Assembly: GCA_025200525.1 (NCBI GenBank)
Contig: CM045770.1
Location: forward strand, 121,931,429-121,995,428
Origin: Camellia lanceoleosa
Taxonomy: Eukaryota; Streptophyta; Magnoliopsida; Ericales; Theaceae
Reading direction: 5' to 3'
DNA length: 64,000 bases
The notes under the pieces are model-generated. The model did not search any database. It had not been told where the DNA came from and saw only the letters and a list, made by a program, of their open reading frames with translations. The position numbers and the translations under genes are program-made. This document shows positions 24,022-36,560 of the stretch, one piece after another (within the stretch, counting starts at the first letter, position 1; the number at the start of each line of letters is the position of its first letter).

Positions 24022-24032
24022 CTATAAATAGA
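24022..24032 (+). promoter_or_regulatory. TATA box of chromovirus LTR
   Basis: CTATAAATAGA lies at 24023-24033, about 650 bases into the LTR and followed by a CT-rich stretch. This fits an LTR core promoter. Confidence 0.55.
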
Positions 24033-25404
24033 CCCGAAAACACTTTTATATCTTTCATTACTTCTCTCCGTGACTTTCCTCTCTTTCTATTTAAACTCAT
24101 TTTTTCTCACTTCGATCTTCAAATCTGCTCACCTAGAGGTACCACCTTATCTTAGTCCTTTGAAATAGATTGTAGATCGTGTCAAGGGCCTCTTTTGATC
24201 CAAGAGGTTTGTGGTTTCACCAACTTTGAGTTTTTCGAGTTCTTCTCTTCCACTTTTCTAAGCTTGAGGTAGGGATTCTTTGCACCTGCTTATGAATTTC
24301 AACTTAGTTATATGTTATTTCTAAAACAATGTTTTGATTTGGGGATTTGAACAAAAATCTAGGGTTTTGGCTTTGAAATTAAAAGAGGGGCTTTGTTAAA
24401 AGAGGGATGTGTTGATGATTGTTCTGTGTGGAAAATAGTGGACTTCTTTACTCGGAAGTGATTTTGAAAGAAAATGAGATTTTGTTCCAAAACTATGAGT
24501 TTTGACTAGTGTTGGAAAACATTGAAAGATGATGTTGGTTTTGTAAAATTTTGGGAAAGAATGTGGATATGAATAGGGATGGTGGAGTTGGATATGTACT
24601 ATCACTCACATTTTGAAATTTGGAAAGTCTATCTTATGTAATTTATTTATCTGTTTAGAGATACCTGTTTCGGCTATCGGTGAAGGATAACTATGAATGT
24701 TGTAGACTGTGCATGAGAACTAAGAGGATTGAAGTCATTTTCTCATTCATTTGCATTGAGCACTATTGTATATTATCACATTGAAAATGTATACTATTTT
24801 GAGAAAAAATGTGAATACTTGGTGAATCTGGGTAGGGGTGTGGTCACAAATGTTAAGTTGGCCTGTGTGTCCTTAGTGAAAGACTAGAAAACTGCGTGGA
24901 TAGGTATCGAGCCTTCCAGTTAATACCGGTAAAAATAACAAAGAGTAGTGCTTGTATAACTTGCTAGCAAACACGTACCTACTGGGCTTTGGCTCACCCT
25001 ATGTGGGAAAAACATTTCAGGTGCTAATGATATGCCTTCGCCAAGGCAATAGCTTGGGAGGACTTGGAGCCAGAGCTTCATTTTGTTTATTTGTGTATTT
25101 ATTTTGTACAAGCCTAAGGCTTTACTCGTATTAAGTTTAAACTCACTTTTGATAAAACAAAGCATTGTTTTGGAAAGCTGCAAGCCTATAGGGCATTTAT
25201 TAATTGTTTAACTTGTCTTCATATCATTAACAATGTAACATATGCTATAGATTCAGGGTTAGAAATTATGAATGTATAACCGCATGTGTTACCTTTTGTA
25301 GTATGAGATCATATGGAACGAAACGAGAAATGTATTCAGTATGGTATGATTATTAATATTGTGGATAGTTTTATTGCAATTATTTCGGGGAGTGACATCA
25401 GTAA

Positions 25405-26316
25405 CATGTCTTGTACATGTTCAACATAGATAGGCAAATTTAGCCCAGGGTTGTTTGGGGTTCTTATGTGGTCTCACTGAAAGTGGGGTCTAGAGGTTAC
25501 TTATAATAAAATATAAATAAATTAAAAAAAGAGAAGGCAAATTTATCAGAATCAAGTGTGGATTTAACCCATGGCTTTGAGGCAAAGTATATGCTTTCCA
25601 ACCTCTATAGTGGAGGTTGTGCGTTCGAGGGGGTGATCTCCTTCCTCCTTAGATTAGGCTAGTATATGTTAGGTTTTTGTAATTGGCAATTCCGTTTGAC
25701 AAAATTCCTTTCAGTTGTAATTTTATTCGCTCTTTTATTACAGTGAAGATATAAGTGTTTAGATGCGAATCCAACTCGAATTGTGTTTATGCAGAGAAGT
25801 TTGTGATCCTGATCCTTTCTTGTTTGCTATTTTGCTTAGTATGTACAGGGGTTGAGCTACTCATTCAACTCGCGGGGGCCCAGGGGGCAGCGTCCCATGG
25901 TGTGGTTGAGGGGTAGTGCCCTCGAAGAAGAAGAAAAATGCCGTCAAAGTTATTTGACCGCTCAAGCGGTCATTTGTGCGTTCGAACGGTGAATGGCATC
26001 ATCTAGTACATGTCTTGATTTATTGATCAAGGTTCTCCTTCTTCATTATGAAAGTCTGGTTCTGTTGGTCTTATATTCAGATGTTTTCTTCAGCTCCCCG
26101 ATTCCAATGATGGAATTGCTAGAGCACCACTATACAACTTCAGGAGCTGACGTTGTTATGCTTGAAATCCGAAGAAACTTCCTAAGGTCGGTTAAGAAAA
26201 TTTTCATTTTTAATGTCTTTTAGTTGATAGGGTAAATAGTGTTGTAATAATATAACATAGTCGAGGCAGGGAAATCTCTAACCGCAGGTTGAAACACATG
26301 GGTAAGGGTTGAATCT
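25405..26316. other. unassigned, probably retrotransposon leader remnants
   Basis: No gene was recognised. GC-rich phrases near 25870 (CGCGGGGGCCCAGGGGGCAG) and a CCGCTCAAGCGG-type foldback at 25957-25968 resemble LTR-element leader or U3 material. The 3' part adjoins the primer site of the next element. Confidence 0.4.
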
Positions 26317-26330
26317 AGGCTCTGATACTA
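26317..26330 (-). promoter_or_regulatory. primer-binding site, initiator-Met type
   Basis: The minus strand reads TAGTATCAGAGCC, one mismatch from the standard TGGTATCAGAGC complementary to initiator tRNA-Met. It lies three bases after the LTR end GGGGCATCACA, so the LTR at 26334-29239 is the 5' LTR of a minus-strand element. Confidence 0.75.
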
Positions 26331-26333
26331 AGT

Positions 26334-29239
26334 TGTGATGCCCCAAAAATCGGGAACATTAGAGAATATATTAACAAATAAATATAGGGTTTATCTAAGA
26401 TAACGAGTTAGAGAATGTCACCAAAGAGTCCTTTGGTCAATAACCAAGTAAGATCCCGAGAAAGATTAGACGAGTTAAACTAGCCTCCCTTCAAAGTACA
26501 ATCTCCTTAGATAGCAAAACTACACTTTTGACAGATCTTAACAAGATATTAACACAAGGTCTACATGAGTCGATGAAACATAAGGGATGGGTAATATAAA
26601 AGATATGTAAAGATATATAATAATTACAAAATCAAGTCTTAAATACAACATGGGATCTATCACTTACAACCTCAAAACACGTTTACAAACTAGTTTCTAA
26701 TCCTCCTAGGGTAGTCGTACGTCCTCAAATGCTTTAGCTTTGCCTTTGACCGGTCTAATAGTCTTCAATACCTGGCATGAAACACCATGAGTTTTGAATG
26801 CCCAGTAAACACACACACACCTCGTCCCTTTTTCCCAATCCAATACACCAGCAGGCAAGTAATGAAGCATAATATTCAAGTCAATAACTGCAATTTTAAT
26901 AATAGAGGAAATGAACATGTCATTTAAATAGATAACAAAGATTATAATGTTAGTGGTTAGTATTCTAGAAATCCCCCAAAGAGATTTCATCCTTCCAAGC
27001 ACAATAATTGGACACCGAACTATTTGAAACTCCCCCTTTTGCTGCTTTGTTGCAAAACTTACCTCAAATGCCTACCAATGGTTATATACCGGTAACGCCA
27101 ACCACAGGGCCTCAAAAGGAACGGCAAAAAGATAAAGGTTTTATCTCCTAAATCCAACCTTATCCTTCCAAAAAGTTTTATCGTTCTGAATGTTCCATCC
27201 GGACCCAACCTTATCTCACCAATCAAACCATTGCAAAGAGTCCAAATACATCCGTTCCATTCTAGGGTTTACGCGACAACCGCTTGCGCAAGACTTAACC
27301 TTCAATTAGGGAGCACATCCCATCAATCCATACTTAACACATTATCATCTCTTCATTATCCAACTGATCGAAAACCCAACACCACCCCAATTAAGTTTCC
27401 CGTTGAGTTAAATGTTTTAAATTAAAGTTAGAACAACTTAACAAGGTAGTAATATCCACATAAACATGAGCACCATCAAATGAAGAAGATGAGGAACATA
27501 ACCATAATACATGCAATATCATACCAAGACATGATCATGTACTAATAAGCATATTCATGAACACAAGAGCATAAAACACCCATGCAAAACTAAATTTCCA
27601 TATTAGTACCAATTAAAGATTAAAATCAAAAGGGCTATTTTAGATTTTTCCCAAACTAGACCTTTGTATGGTTCGTAGAGAATTTAATCTAGTTTTCAGA
27701 ACATGTTTTAGAAATGTGATAGCTTTTCTAGATTTTTAGTTATTCAAGAAACACTCCAGCACTTTCCAAATTCGTCGATCGCTACGAAAATTGGATTTTC
27801 TTGAAAATCGCTCACTCTTTTTCAATGAAAGGAATTTTCCTTGAAAGATAACTCCTTAAGGGAGAACCTTACATAAAAATTAGGTCCATAATATTTTTCT
27901 ACATTTTTCTAGAATTTTTGAAAGTTCGCTGTAAAATAAATTTTTCATACGCAACACTCAAAATAAGAAGATTGATGAGAAAAGAGGCCAACTAAGGGAA
28001 ATTTTCCACTTGTTTTGTGATGAAAACATACTAAATAATGTATCAATAACTCAAATTTTTATAGTGGTGGTATGCCTTTAAAAAAAATGGGAGATATGGG
28101 AAGAAAAATGTAGTTTTGCATCTATTAAGATAAACTATGAATAGAAGAATGATTGAAGCCCAATTCATCCACTTTGAACACATGAACACCATTACAACAC
28201 ATCTGAAAATATTATATAAAACCTCTAATAACATGTATTTGGAAAAGGAAAATAAAAGAGAGAGTTGTGTTGTGGCTTACTTGATTGCCTAGTGAAGTGT
28301 TTGCACAATTTCTTCTCTTTTCCTCTCCTCCACTACCAAAGTTCACTCTCTTCCTCTTCTTTCTTTCTCTCAACTGAGTGTGTAGGTGTGTGAGTGTATG
28401 AGATGTGTAACATGTGGAGGGTGGTGGTGTTTTTATAATAAAATTGGTGTAAAATGTCCAAAATGCCCGTTGGTTGGATTGGAATGGAATTGAGATGTAT
28501 TTAGTTGGAATGTAATGGAATGAAGGATCATTAGGGAGCCTAATCATGTATTAAGGCATGATCTAGTTAGGCTTAGGCTTAGGCTTAAGTAGAACCAAGA
28601 TAGTTACGAGTACAAGACAACTTTCCTTGAATTATAGTACCAAGGTCAAATTTTCCTCCATAAATCATGCAATGTTGTCTCCAAAAGTGCACAACAAGTG
28701 TATAAGCTAGGGTGGCTGGCCATGTGCTCAAGATTTGGGGGATTTTCCTATTTATTTTGTGTACAAATTTCATAAATATTGTGTACAAAAAGATTTGATG
28801 AATAAAAGGTAGAAATATATCTATATATATAATGGTACTAACTTGGGGTCAACTTGTGATTTAAGAAAAATATGAGGGCCAAAATCTTAATTTATGAATT
28901 TTAACGTTTAGTTAAGTGTAGTATTTAATTTATTTAAGGTCTAAAAATTTAATTCAGATAAAGTTTCTCTGTTTTGAATTAAATGGTGAATTGTACTGAG
29001 AACCTAAAACCTAAGGTTTCTTGTATGGAAAATATACATCGAAATTTAATTTAATTATTATTTGGGTTTTAGAAATGGTTCTTGAGTTCCGAGTTCAATC
29101 AAGATTTTTGAGTTTTCTGTTGGCACGCATGTTCAATTCTATAACTAGAATTGAACACAAATAAGGATTGGAGGGTCTTTATTGAAATAATTCAAAAGTC
29201 AAGGACTTAATAGGTTTTACAAAGGTTAGGGGCCTCACA
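26334..29239 (-). mobile_element. 5' LTR of minus-strand LTR retrotransposon
   Basis: A 2906-bp LTR with matching inverted ends TGTGATGCCCC and GGGGCCTCACA. The primer site adjoins at 26330. A TATA-like TATTATAAAA lies at 28440-28431, followed by a CA/CT-rich start region. End sequence and primer type fit Ty3/gypsy chromoviruses; no coding region of this copy remains, since only about 100 bases of leader are recognisable. Confidence 0.7.
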
Positions 29240-30205
29240 TTATATGAGTTTCCTTGGTGTATAGAAGGTGATCGTTTGATCAACGAACTTCAGATTGTCG
29301 AATGTCAGGGGTTGGTATTATTGTTTTGTTTACAAAAGATTCAGTGGATTCCGAGGAACTTGAGCCTGAAGCTTTGGTGGATTTCGAGTGGCTCATCGTC
29401 ATGGATTCAACATCAATGTTATGAATTCAACGTTGGACAAGATAATTCCAAGGTGAAGACGGTGGTGGAAGAGGCATATTGGAGTCGGTTCAATTTGGGC
29501 GTGGATTCTCTAGGTAATTGAGGGTACACTTGTGTAATTCCTTTTTTGTCTTTTTAGTGGATTGTTTTGTGGTTTTAGCCCATGGTTTTTGTATCACAAT
29601 TGGAGGAGCTCCAATTGTGCTATTTCCACGTTAAATCATTGTATCGATTCCTCTTTGATTGTTTGATTGAAATTGTTATTTACTGTATAAAATTGATACA
29701 TAATCACAAATCAATATCTTGGGGTTTTATATATTTTTTAGTGTAGGTTCTAACGAGTAAAAAATGAAAAATGAAAAAAAAAAAAAAAAAATGATCTAAG
29801 CCATTATAAAAAAGCAATATTTGGAAAATAGTTGTGAGGATACAGTATGTATTATGTTTTATGATGGAGAATTATGAACTTTTGTTTGAAAGGGTGGTCT
29901 ATGGTCTAAAAGAGTTGCTTATGTTTCACTAGGCTATTTGTTTACAAGGTGTACATGGTGTATGTTGAGATTCACAAGGCTACTACTAAACATTCAATGT
30001 TTCTAAATTATGCTCAACTTTCAATGAGTTATTTTAGTTACTTCATTTGAAGTTGGTTCAAGTTAAAATATGTATAGTTTTCAGGTTTACTCAACCAAGT
30101 TGCTAAATTGGGAATGGATACAGGCATGAATCACGATGTTAAAGGCTTGATATAATAATGATCTCATTGCATTTCCTGATGTAAGTTGCTCAAAGGATTG
30201 GAGTG
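29240..30205. other. unassigned; possible decayed copia-like LTR
   Basis: No gene was recognised. The 29525-29700 stretch (GCCCATGG, TTTCCACGTTAAATC, then a T-rich tail) has the flavour of the 3' end of an old Ty1/copia LTR, but no ends could be defined. An A-run lies at 29775-29792. Confidence 0.3.
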
Positions 30206-33200
30206 TGTAGACACCCCATTTTTGACCACCCTTAAGACTTGGGTAATTTATTCCGAACACTCGATGATGAAAGTTACATTGTGCAATGTTTTGAATTCTC
30301 AGCGAAGAAATTTGGATTCAAGTTTTAATCCCAAATGCTACATCCCATTTTGGCCAAACTATTTTAGATCTTAAAACCCTCCTTTCAAAATCTTTCTCCA
30401 AATGTTTTTACGATGTCTGAGGCTCGCATTTCGTTTAAAACATTGCACCTTTCGGTAAATCGAGTAAGGACAAAGTGGAAATACATAGAAGAGAGGGTAA
30501 ATCTTTGAAAAATCTTTCAAAACATCTTCTTTATAGGTTTGGAGTTGAAGAAAATAGGAGGGGAGGGAAGAAAACTAGTTCAGAGAAGTTAGGCATCAAT
30601 CTGGTTAAGATATAAATGAGTAGTCTTCACTAAAATAGCCATATCTATTTGCACACTTAGAATTTAGATGTGAGGCCACCACTATTGGAAAGTGGACTTC
30701 CAGGGCTTCAACTTAGACTCAAGAATGACCTAAAACCGAGTCCGGATGAGGGATATATGACCGTTTGAAGTCGGGCCTAAAGTGCAGCCATTGAGACCCG
30801 ATTGGGTCCATTGAGAACTGGCCGTGTTGAGGCCCGGCCGGGCTTCAATGAAAACTTTTCAAGAGTTACTTTTTGGACCGGCCGTGCATTATTGAGGCCC
30901 GGCTAGGTGTCGGTGACGCCAAACAAACAGCTGGCGGGAATTGATCAAATATCTTTATTTGAAGATATTTTCAACCTTTTTGGCTCAAATTCTATAAATA
31001 GGACCTCTTCCTTCAGAATTCAACGTTAGAAAACCTTCCAAGAGGCATATACATTAATAGAGCATCCATTTTCCATCCAAAAGCTTCCTTGACTTCATAT
31101 CACCTTTTAGCTATACAAACACAATACATACACCATTAGAGCTGGTTCTTGGAGCTTTATGCTGAGATTTCAAACTAAATTTCAGAAACTTGAGGGTGTT
31201 GGAATCAAGTTTGTTTAACTACAAGCATCCTCTCTTTCAAGAGGTATAACTTTTGCATCATCTTCCTTATTTTTCTTTTACTCTTTTCCTCTCTTTTCCT
31301 TGATTTATACATTGTTTTGGGGCTGTTTTGTGGGCTAAAACTTGTGATTTAAGAGCTACCAAAGGTGGAGCGGTTAACCACCCTTCCTTGAACCTTATTC
31401 CAAGCTTATATCCTAGTGTTTCCCACTTATTTCTCTGATTTGAGTCACTGTTTTGGGCTGTTTTTGGACTATTTTTAGAGGCTAAAATATGGTTTAGAAG
31501 TCCTAAAAGTGGAGGGGTTAGACACTCTTCCTTAGCTTTGCTTACTAGCTTTGTATCTCTTTGTTCTTGCCTATCTTTTTGTGCTCTTTTAACATGGTTT
31601 TAGCTACTGTTTTTTACATTTCAGGGCCTGTTTTAGGGATGTTTTAATTTATTTAATTAGTTCATGCTTTGATTAGTTCATTTGTTGTCTCATAAGTTCA
31701 CTTGTATAACTTGTTACATGTTGTTCTAACTTTTCTTTAACTCATTTCCATATTTAATAACCTCATTTTAATAATCAAGTTGTCACTCCTTTATTTCATT
31801 CAAGATTTATTTCAAATGGTTAATGGTTATTCAACACATGAACTAGAGTTTCGAGCTTAATGGCTTAATCTCTACGGAGATTCAATGTCAACGGCGTAAT
31901 CTCTCTTTCATGTTGAGAATTATTCCCATTTGATGCTTCTCTCCTTTTAGAGGACTTAACATCACCATGGACAAATAGACTAATGAATGGTAATGACTAA
32001 ACAAATTGGTTTAAAATTGGATCAACATATATAAAGAAAATGGCTTAAATTGCTTAGGCTTGGCCGGATGTTATGCCAAGTTAATTGAGTCAAGAGTGAT
32101 CATACGCTAATGCATGGCATTTTGATGATTCTTGAAGCGTCTCTACCACCCTCTTTGAGTTCACTCCATGACAAGAGGGAGGGGTGGTCATATTCATTGC
32201 ATTTCATTGGTTTTTGTCCAAAATTGTATTTGAGATCATCAAGCAATCGATTTGCTCGTTGATGATTTTGGAATTAATTTCAATCTTCTCTCGAGACTTT
32301 CCCATGACAGAGAAGGAAGAAAGGGACAAACAGAGCTTGAGAACACTCTGTCTGCACTGGTTCACCTCATAACACAAAAATAAAGTTTTGCACCAAATTG
32401 ATGCACGAACGGCCATCTATGGACCCAGCGCCATCACCGATGCACAACTGGCCCTCACTGTGTGGCCAGCAGTGCAGTTTTGCATAAAACAGAGGTAGTG
32501 GCTGAAGGTGAAACAGAGTTGGCTTAGACAGACAGAGTAGCTCTCAGGCGTTTTGCATGCAACCTTCATCCATCTTTATTTACGCCTTTGTCGAATGCGA
32601 TTAATTGTTTCATTAAAGTTATAATTATCATAGTTATAAATTAATCTTAATGTAATTAATTAGTTGTAGCTAGCTAGTTTTGTAAAGTGTTGTAACTAAT
32701 TAGTTAGTCAATTAGTTATTCAATTTCATTTTGTAATTAGTTAGTTAACTAGAAAAGTTAGTTGATTCATTTGTTGTAATAAAGTAGTTAATTAGCTTAG
32801 TTAAGTTAATTATTATTCATTCATTTGGTTTTGTAATACTTAGTTTAATTCGGACTGTCAGACATTGATTCGTACCCTCCTGCGTGAGAGATCAAAATGT
32901 TGTAATAATGTATATGTCTTCCAACCCAACGTCTTTCTCCCTTTTATTTAACTGCTTATGATGGTTAGTTTAGGGACATCATGTTTCGTTTAGCATACTT
33001 CATGTTTGCATCCACTTGTATTGCATGCATCAAGGCTCGGTTCATCATTCTAACTCGCTTTGTTATTGCTTATACTTGCTATCAAATTGATTCATATGCC
33101 AAATTAGTAGCTAAGCCTAGTAATTGCATATCGTATGTACTACATTAGTCATGTTGCATAGGAATCATGCATTTTTCTAACTAGTTTCTATTTTGGCTTG

Positions 33201-33888
33201 AAGTACGAGGTAAGCTTTTATTTGCTTTAGCACGTTGCATGAGTGTGAATAGCATGCTTGCCATGAGGCTAACTGCTTAATTGATAAATTACTTGAATGC
33301 CTGTGGATGAAGGCTATTTGCTTGAATTGGAATAATTTGAGTAATGTTCAAATGCGATCACTTTTTCAAGTGGTACATATTCAAAACACCATTTCAAAAC
33401 AAACATGAATTAAGTGTTCCAATGTTTACAAAATTAGTCTATACTTGTATGCATCACATAGTAAAGTTCGACTAATAATTAGAACAAGAGCATATAATGT
33501 AAATAAAAATCACATCACGATTAGTAGAGGCCGATCTTTGATCGGGCGAGTGGGTGCCCAATTCATGACCTTTCCCTCTTGTACCTAAGTTCCCGAGCCG
33601 AGACACTTTGGTGATGACGGATAAGTGGCCTTTGGCACGAGTCTAGGGTTTCCTAAATTTTCCAAAACAAAATATTTAGGTGGCGACTCTGAAATCTGGC
33701 AAAGCAATCCATTTTTAGCATTTCATTTAAATCATTGATTTTCTAAAATAGAATTGTCGGATTTGGACTCTTTTTGTGTTTTTATTGTTTCACATTGCAC
33801 TTGTGAAATTAGATTCAGAACCACAGGTAGAGTCCAAACTATAAGGCTATTCGTCTTCCAAAAGGGGGTACAAAAAAGTCGAGCTACA
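30206..33888 (+). mobile_element. solo Ogre-like LTR
   Basis: A 3683-bp LTR with ends TGTAGACACCCC..GAGCTACA, in the orientation opposite to the other Ogre-like LTRs. It has a TATA box at 30992-31001 and the conserved U5 block at 33521-33690. Neither a primer site nor coding sequence adjoins it. Flanking pentamers are GAGTG (left) and TAGTG (right), a target duplication with one mismatch, so it probably formed by recombination between the two LTRs of a complete element. Confidence 0.75.
30992..31001 (+). promoter_or_regulatory. TATA box of solo LTR
   Basis: TCTATAAATAGG, about 790 bases into the LTR, at the same relative place as in the first Ogre-like LTR. Confidence 0.55.
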
Positions 33889-34448
33889 TAGTGCAGGTTT
33901 GAATAGGAGGATGACTATTCCCTTGCAACAACTTGAGTGCTTTCTTTCATTGTATATATAGAGAGGCTTCTCATCTAGTCTCTCTTCCTAACCAATCATT
34001 TATATTCTGCTTTTCTTTAATCTGTACAAGAGAGATTAGAGATGAGCGAACATAGTTGTTTTAACTATAGAACAAATGGCAATAAAAGAACATTTTTAGC
34101 ATTTTTTTTTTTGTTTTTCGTGTGAAAATTGTTTTATTGTTTCATGTCAAAATGCTATTATATATATACATACACTAGCAGTCTATACATGTGTGCAATT
34201 CAAACAAAAAAAAAATTAATAGTATAAGAATAATGACAGAAAAATGCACACAAATTATGTGTTATTTAAGTGGTAAGAGTTTTCTTTACCGAAATTATGA
34301 TCATAGTTTCAAGTCTTGTTATTCTCTTAACATTAATTTTACACAAACACCAACTATAAGGGTATTTTTAGGAAAACTTGAAATATGAGACATTTTGTGT
34401 CAACACCATCTTGTTAAGGCTTCACGTATATAAATAAATAAATGAAAG
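33889..34448. other. unassigned AT-rich sequence
   Basis: No gene was recognised. GTATATATAGAGAGG near 33950 resembles an LTR TATA region. With 29240-30205 on the other side of the solo LTR, it may be an older LTR that was split by the solo LTR. Speculative. Confidence 0.3.
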
Positions 34449-36560
34449 TTTTTTTTTTCTACAAAATAGTTTTAAATAGATAGATAATTATTGTTCCCAT
34501 CTCAAAAACTTCCATCACCCCTAAGGGCCTCAATAGTCCACAGATGAGGGGTGGTGTCCCATTTGCAATAACCCACCCCACCCCAACCAAACTTGGCAAA
34601 CTTGTGGGCCATTGTTTATACTAAAATGATGGTCACAAATGCAAAACATTTGCAATGAGGACTTTTACATCTTGATGAATGCCATCTTGATGAGATTTTG
34701 GGTGTCTCCTTCAAACATGGCTGTTTGGATTTAGGAATCTTTGGCTAAGAGGACTACCATTTGAAGCACCAAACCTTCAACCATTTGAATTGATGCAGTT
34801 CTTTATTCGTAACGATGGAGCTTTAACAAGCTTGCCAACACAAACTCCTACCACTTTCCATTTTGGCATTGCAACCCTACTATATCAAAATTCACCTTCA
34901 CCCATCCATCCTCTTGCGCTTTCCATCCACAATGTAGCTCAGCTTCACTCTTCACCCTTTTTCCCTAACTCTGCTTTTAACCTTCACTTGAGGCTAAAAA
35001 AATTCATTGGCCCTGGCTATGGTATGTTGCATAACTTGTATAGGATCACACTGTTCATTATGAAATATGCATTCATCTCTAACCCCTCCAAATTCCCTAG
35101 GCAATGGATACAAGGTAAGCCATCGCTCGTTGTCCCTCTTGCACAACATTGCACTCCGCTAAAATTTGCTTTCACTAGTGATAAAAGCATCTACAATCCA
35201 CGCCCCAAACACCCCACCAGAGTAAAGAGGCAAACCACACTACCCAAGCAAATGAGCATTGGACTAGCAAATGCATAATTGTTTTCAGTTACTCTGCTGC
35301 AAGGCCCCTCTGATAGGAACAATATCCCATACACATTTCCAAAGAAAACGTTCAACTTTGCCCAAGGTACAGGTACTCCATAACTATGTTCAAAAACATA
35401 TATGTTCATCGTGATCACTACATTCCCCTTCCCTTTTTAAACCCAACCAGTTGTTACGCTTCAACGTGATCACCACTTCGTACCTTAAATTTATAGTGTA
35501 CATTCTAGATGGGTATAAGCCAAACTAGCTTGTCCTGCCATAGGTAGTGGCATTCCTAGGATCAAATCAATGTCATTAGTTTGGAAAAAATCACGTCTTA
35601 CCTCCCTCCACCATTCCATCCTAATCTTATTGATCAAGTGGTTCAATGATGACCCTCCAAAATATCTAGCTTGGTGGACTGTAGCAACCAAACTATTTTT
35701 GTTATTCTAGATCAACCACCACTTTTTGCCTGGCAAGCATTGCCAAATTAAAAGCCACTATATCCTAGATTCTAAATCCCCTTCCATTTAAATTTGTCAT
35801 CAACTTGCTCCACTTCGGCCAATGGATTCCATGTTCATCCTTTACTTGTCCCATCAAATACGCTGCCATAGAAGAAGTAATAAACTTACACAAAAAGACG
35901 GACATTTTGAAGCAACCCATAGCATACATTGGTAGAGAAAAAGCCACGAATTTGACCATGACCTCTCTCCCGGCTGGAGAAAGAAAACATTGTTTCCAAT
36001 CCACTAAGGACATGTTTGATTGGGTGGATTAGAGTATGAGATTGGGATTATTAATCCGTGGGCTCAATTATCCTATTTTTGTTTTAATATTTTGGTTTAG
36101 GATTATTAATCCAATGGATAATTAATCCAACAAATTTGTAGGATTATTAGTATTGGGGTAGAGGTGAGATTATTAATCCAATGGATATTAATCCAATTGG
36201 ATAGTGAATACCACACTAATTTAATAGAATTATTAATACTTCACTATTAATCTTGTGAATCAAACATGACCTAAATGCAAGTAAACCCTCTCCTTGATGT
36301 AATTGAAGAGCTCCACCTTAGATTTACCAAAGTCTATAGGAAGTCCAAACTACTTACCCAATTTAGCCTTCCCAGGAATGTTCAGTATTTCTTGTACTAC
36401 ACTATGACTCTTTTGGAGTGTTCTTACTGAAAAACAAAACTGACTTGTTACTATTTATCATTTGACCCAACGATCTTCTTAATTTTGCAAGCATCACCCT
36501 TATTAGCTTTATAGAAGAATAACTTTTCATCCATGAATAATAGGTGATTTATAGCCCAAA
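34449..36560 (-). pseudogene. L1-type LINE fragment (RT C-terminus, zinc-binding and RNase H region)
   Basis: Minus-strand translation gives HLLFMDEKLFFYKA (a mutated FADD box) near 36520, GLPIDFGKSKVELFNYIKER, then after a MITE insertion LVDWKQCFLSPAGREVMVKF, LPMYAMGCFK, KDEHGIHWPKWSKLM and ARYFGGSSLN. Further down are eroded zinc-binding and RNase H remnants (CSFAWVVWF, GWVKVNFD). Order matches the C-terminal half of plant L1 ORF2. A T-run at 34449-34459 may be the complement of the poly-A tail. Many stops; 5'-truncated. Confidence 0.75.
36008..36271. mobile_element. Tourist-like MITE (PIF/Harbinger type)
   Basis: A 264-bp AT-rich foldback with terminal inverted repeats GGACATGTTTGATT and AATCAAACATGACC and the 3-bp target duplication TAA on both sides (36005-36007 and 36272-36274). 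Internal GGATTATTAATCC palindromes recur. It interrupts the LINE reverse-transcriptase remnant, so it is younger than the LINE. Confidence 0.8.

Larger units (their letters stand above)
23374..25404 (+). mobile_element. 3' LTR of chromovirus (Tekay/Del-like)
   Basis: The LTR starts at the polypurine tract (TATAGCAATCTGGG, an eroded TG start) and ends around GGGGAGTGACATCAGTAACA. A TATA box is at 24022-24032. U3 contains seven hairpin modules (23481-23912). The right boundary is uncertain by about 15 bases and no target duplication was recognised. Confidence 0.6.

Noticed and set aside
25544..25690. possible tRNA-derived SINE (GTTGTGCGTTCGAGGGGG resembles a B box)
   Set aside because: No convincing A box, tail or target duplication.
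34790..35278. 162-codon plus-strand ORF
   Set aside because: It overlaps the minus-strand LINE remnant; no domain is visible in the plus frame.
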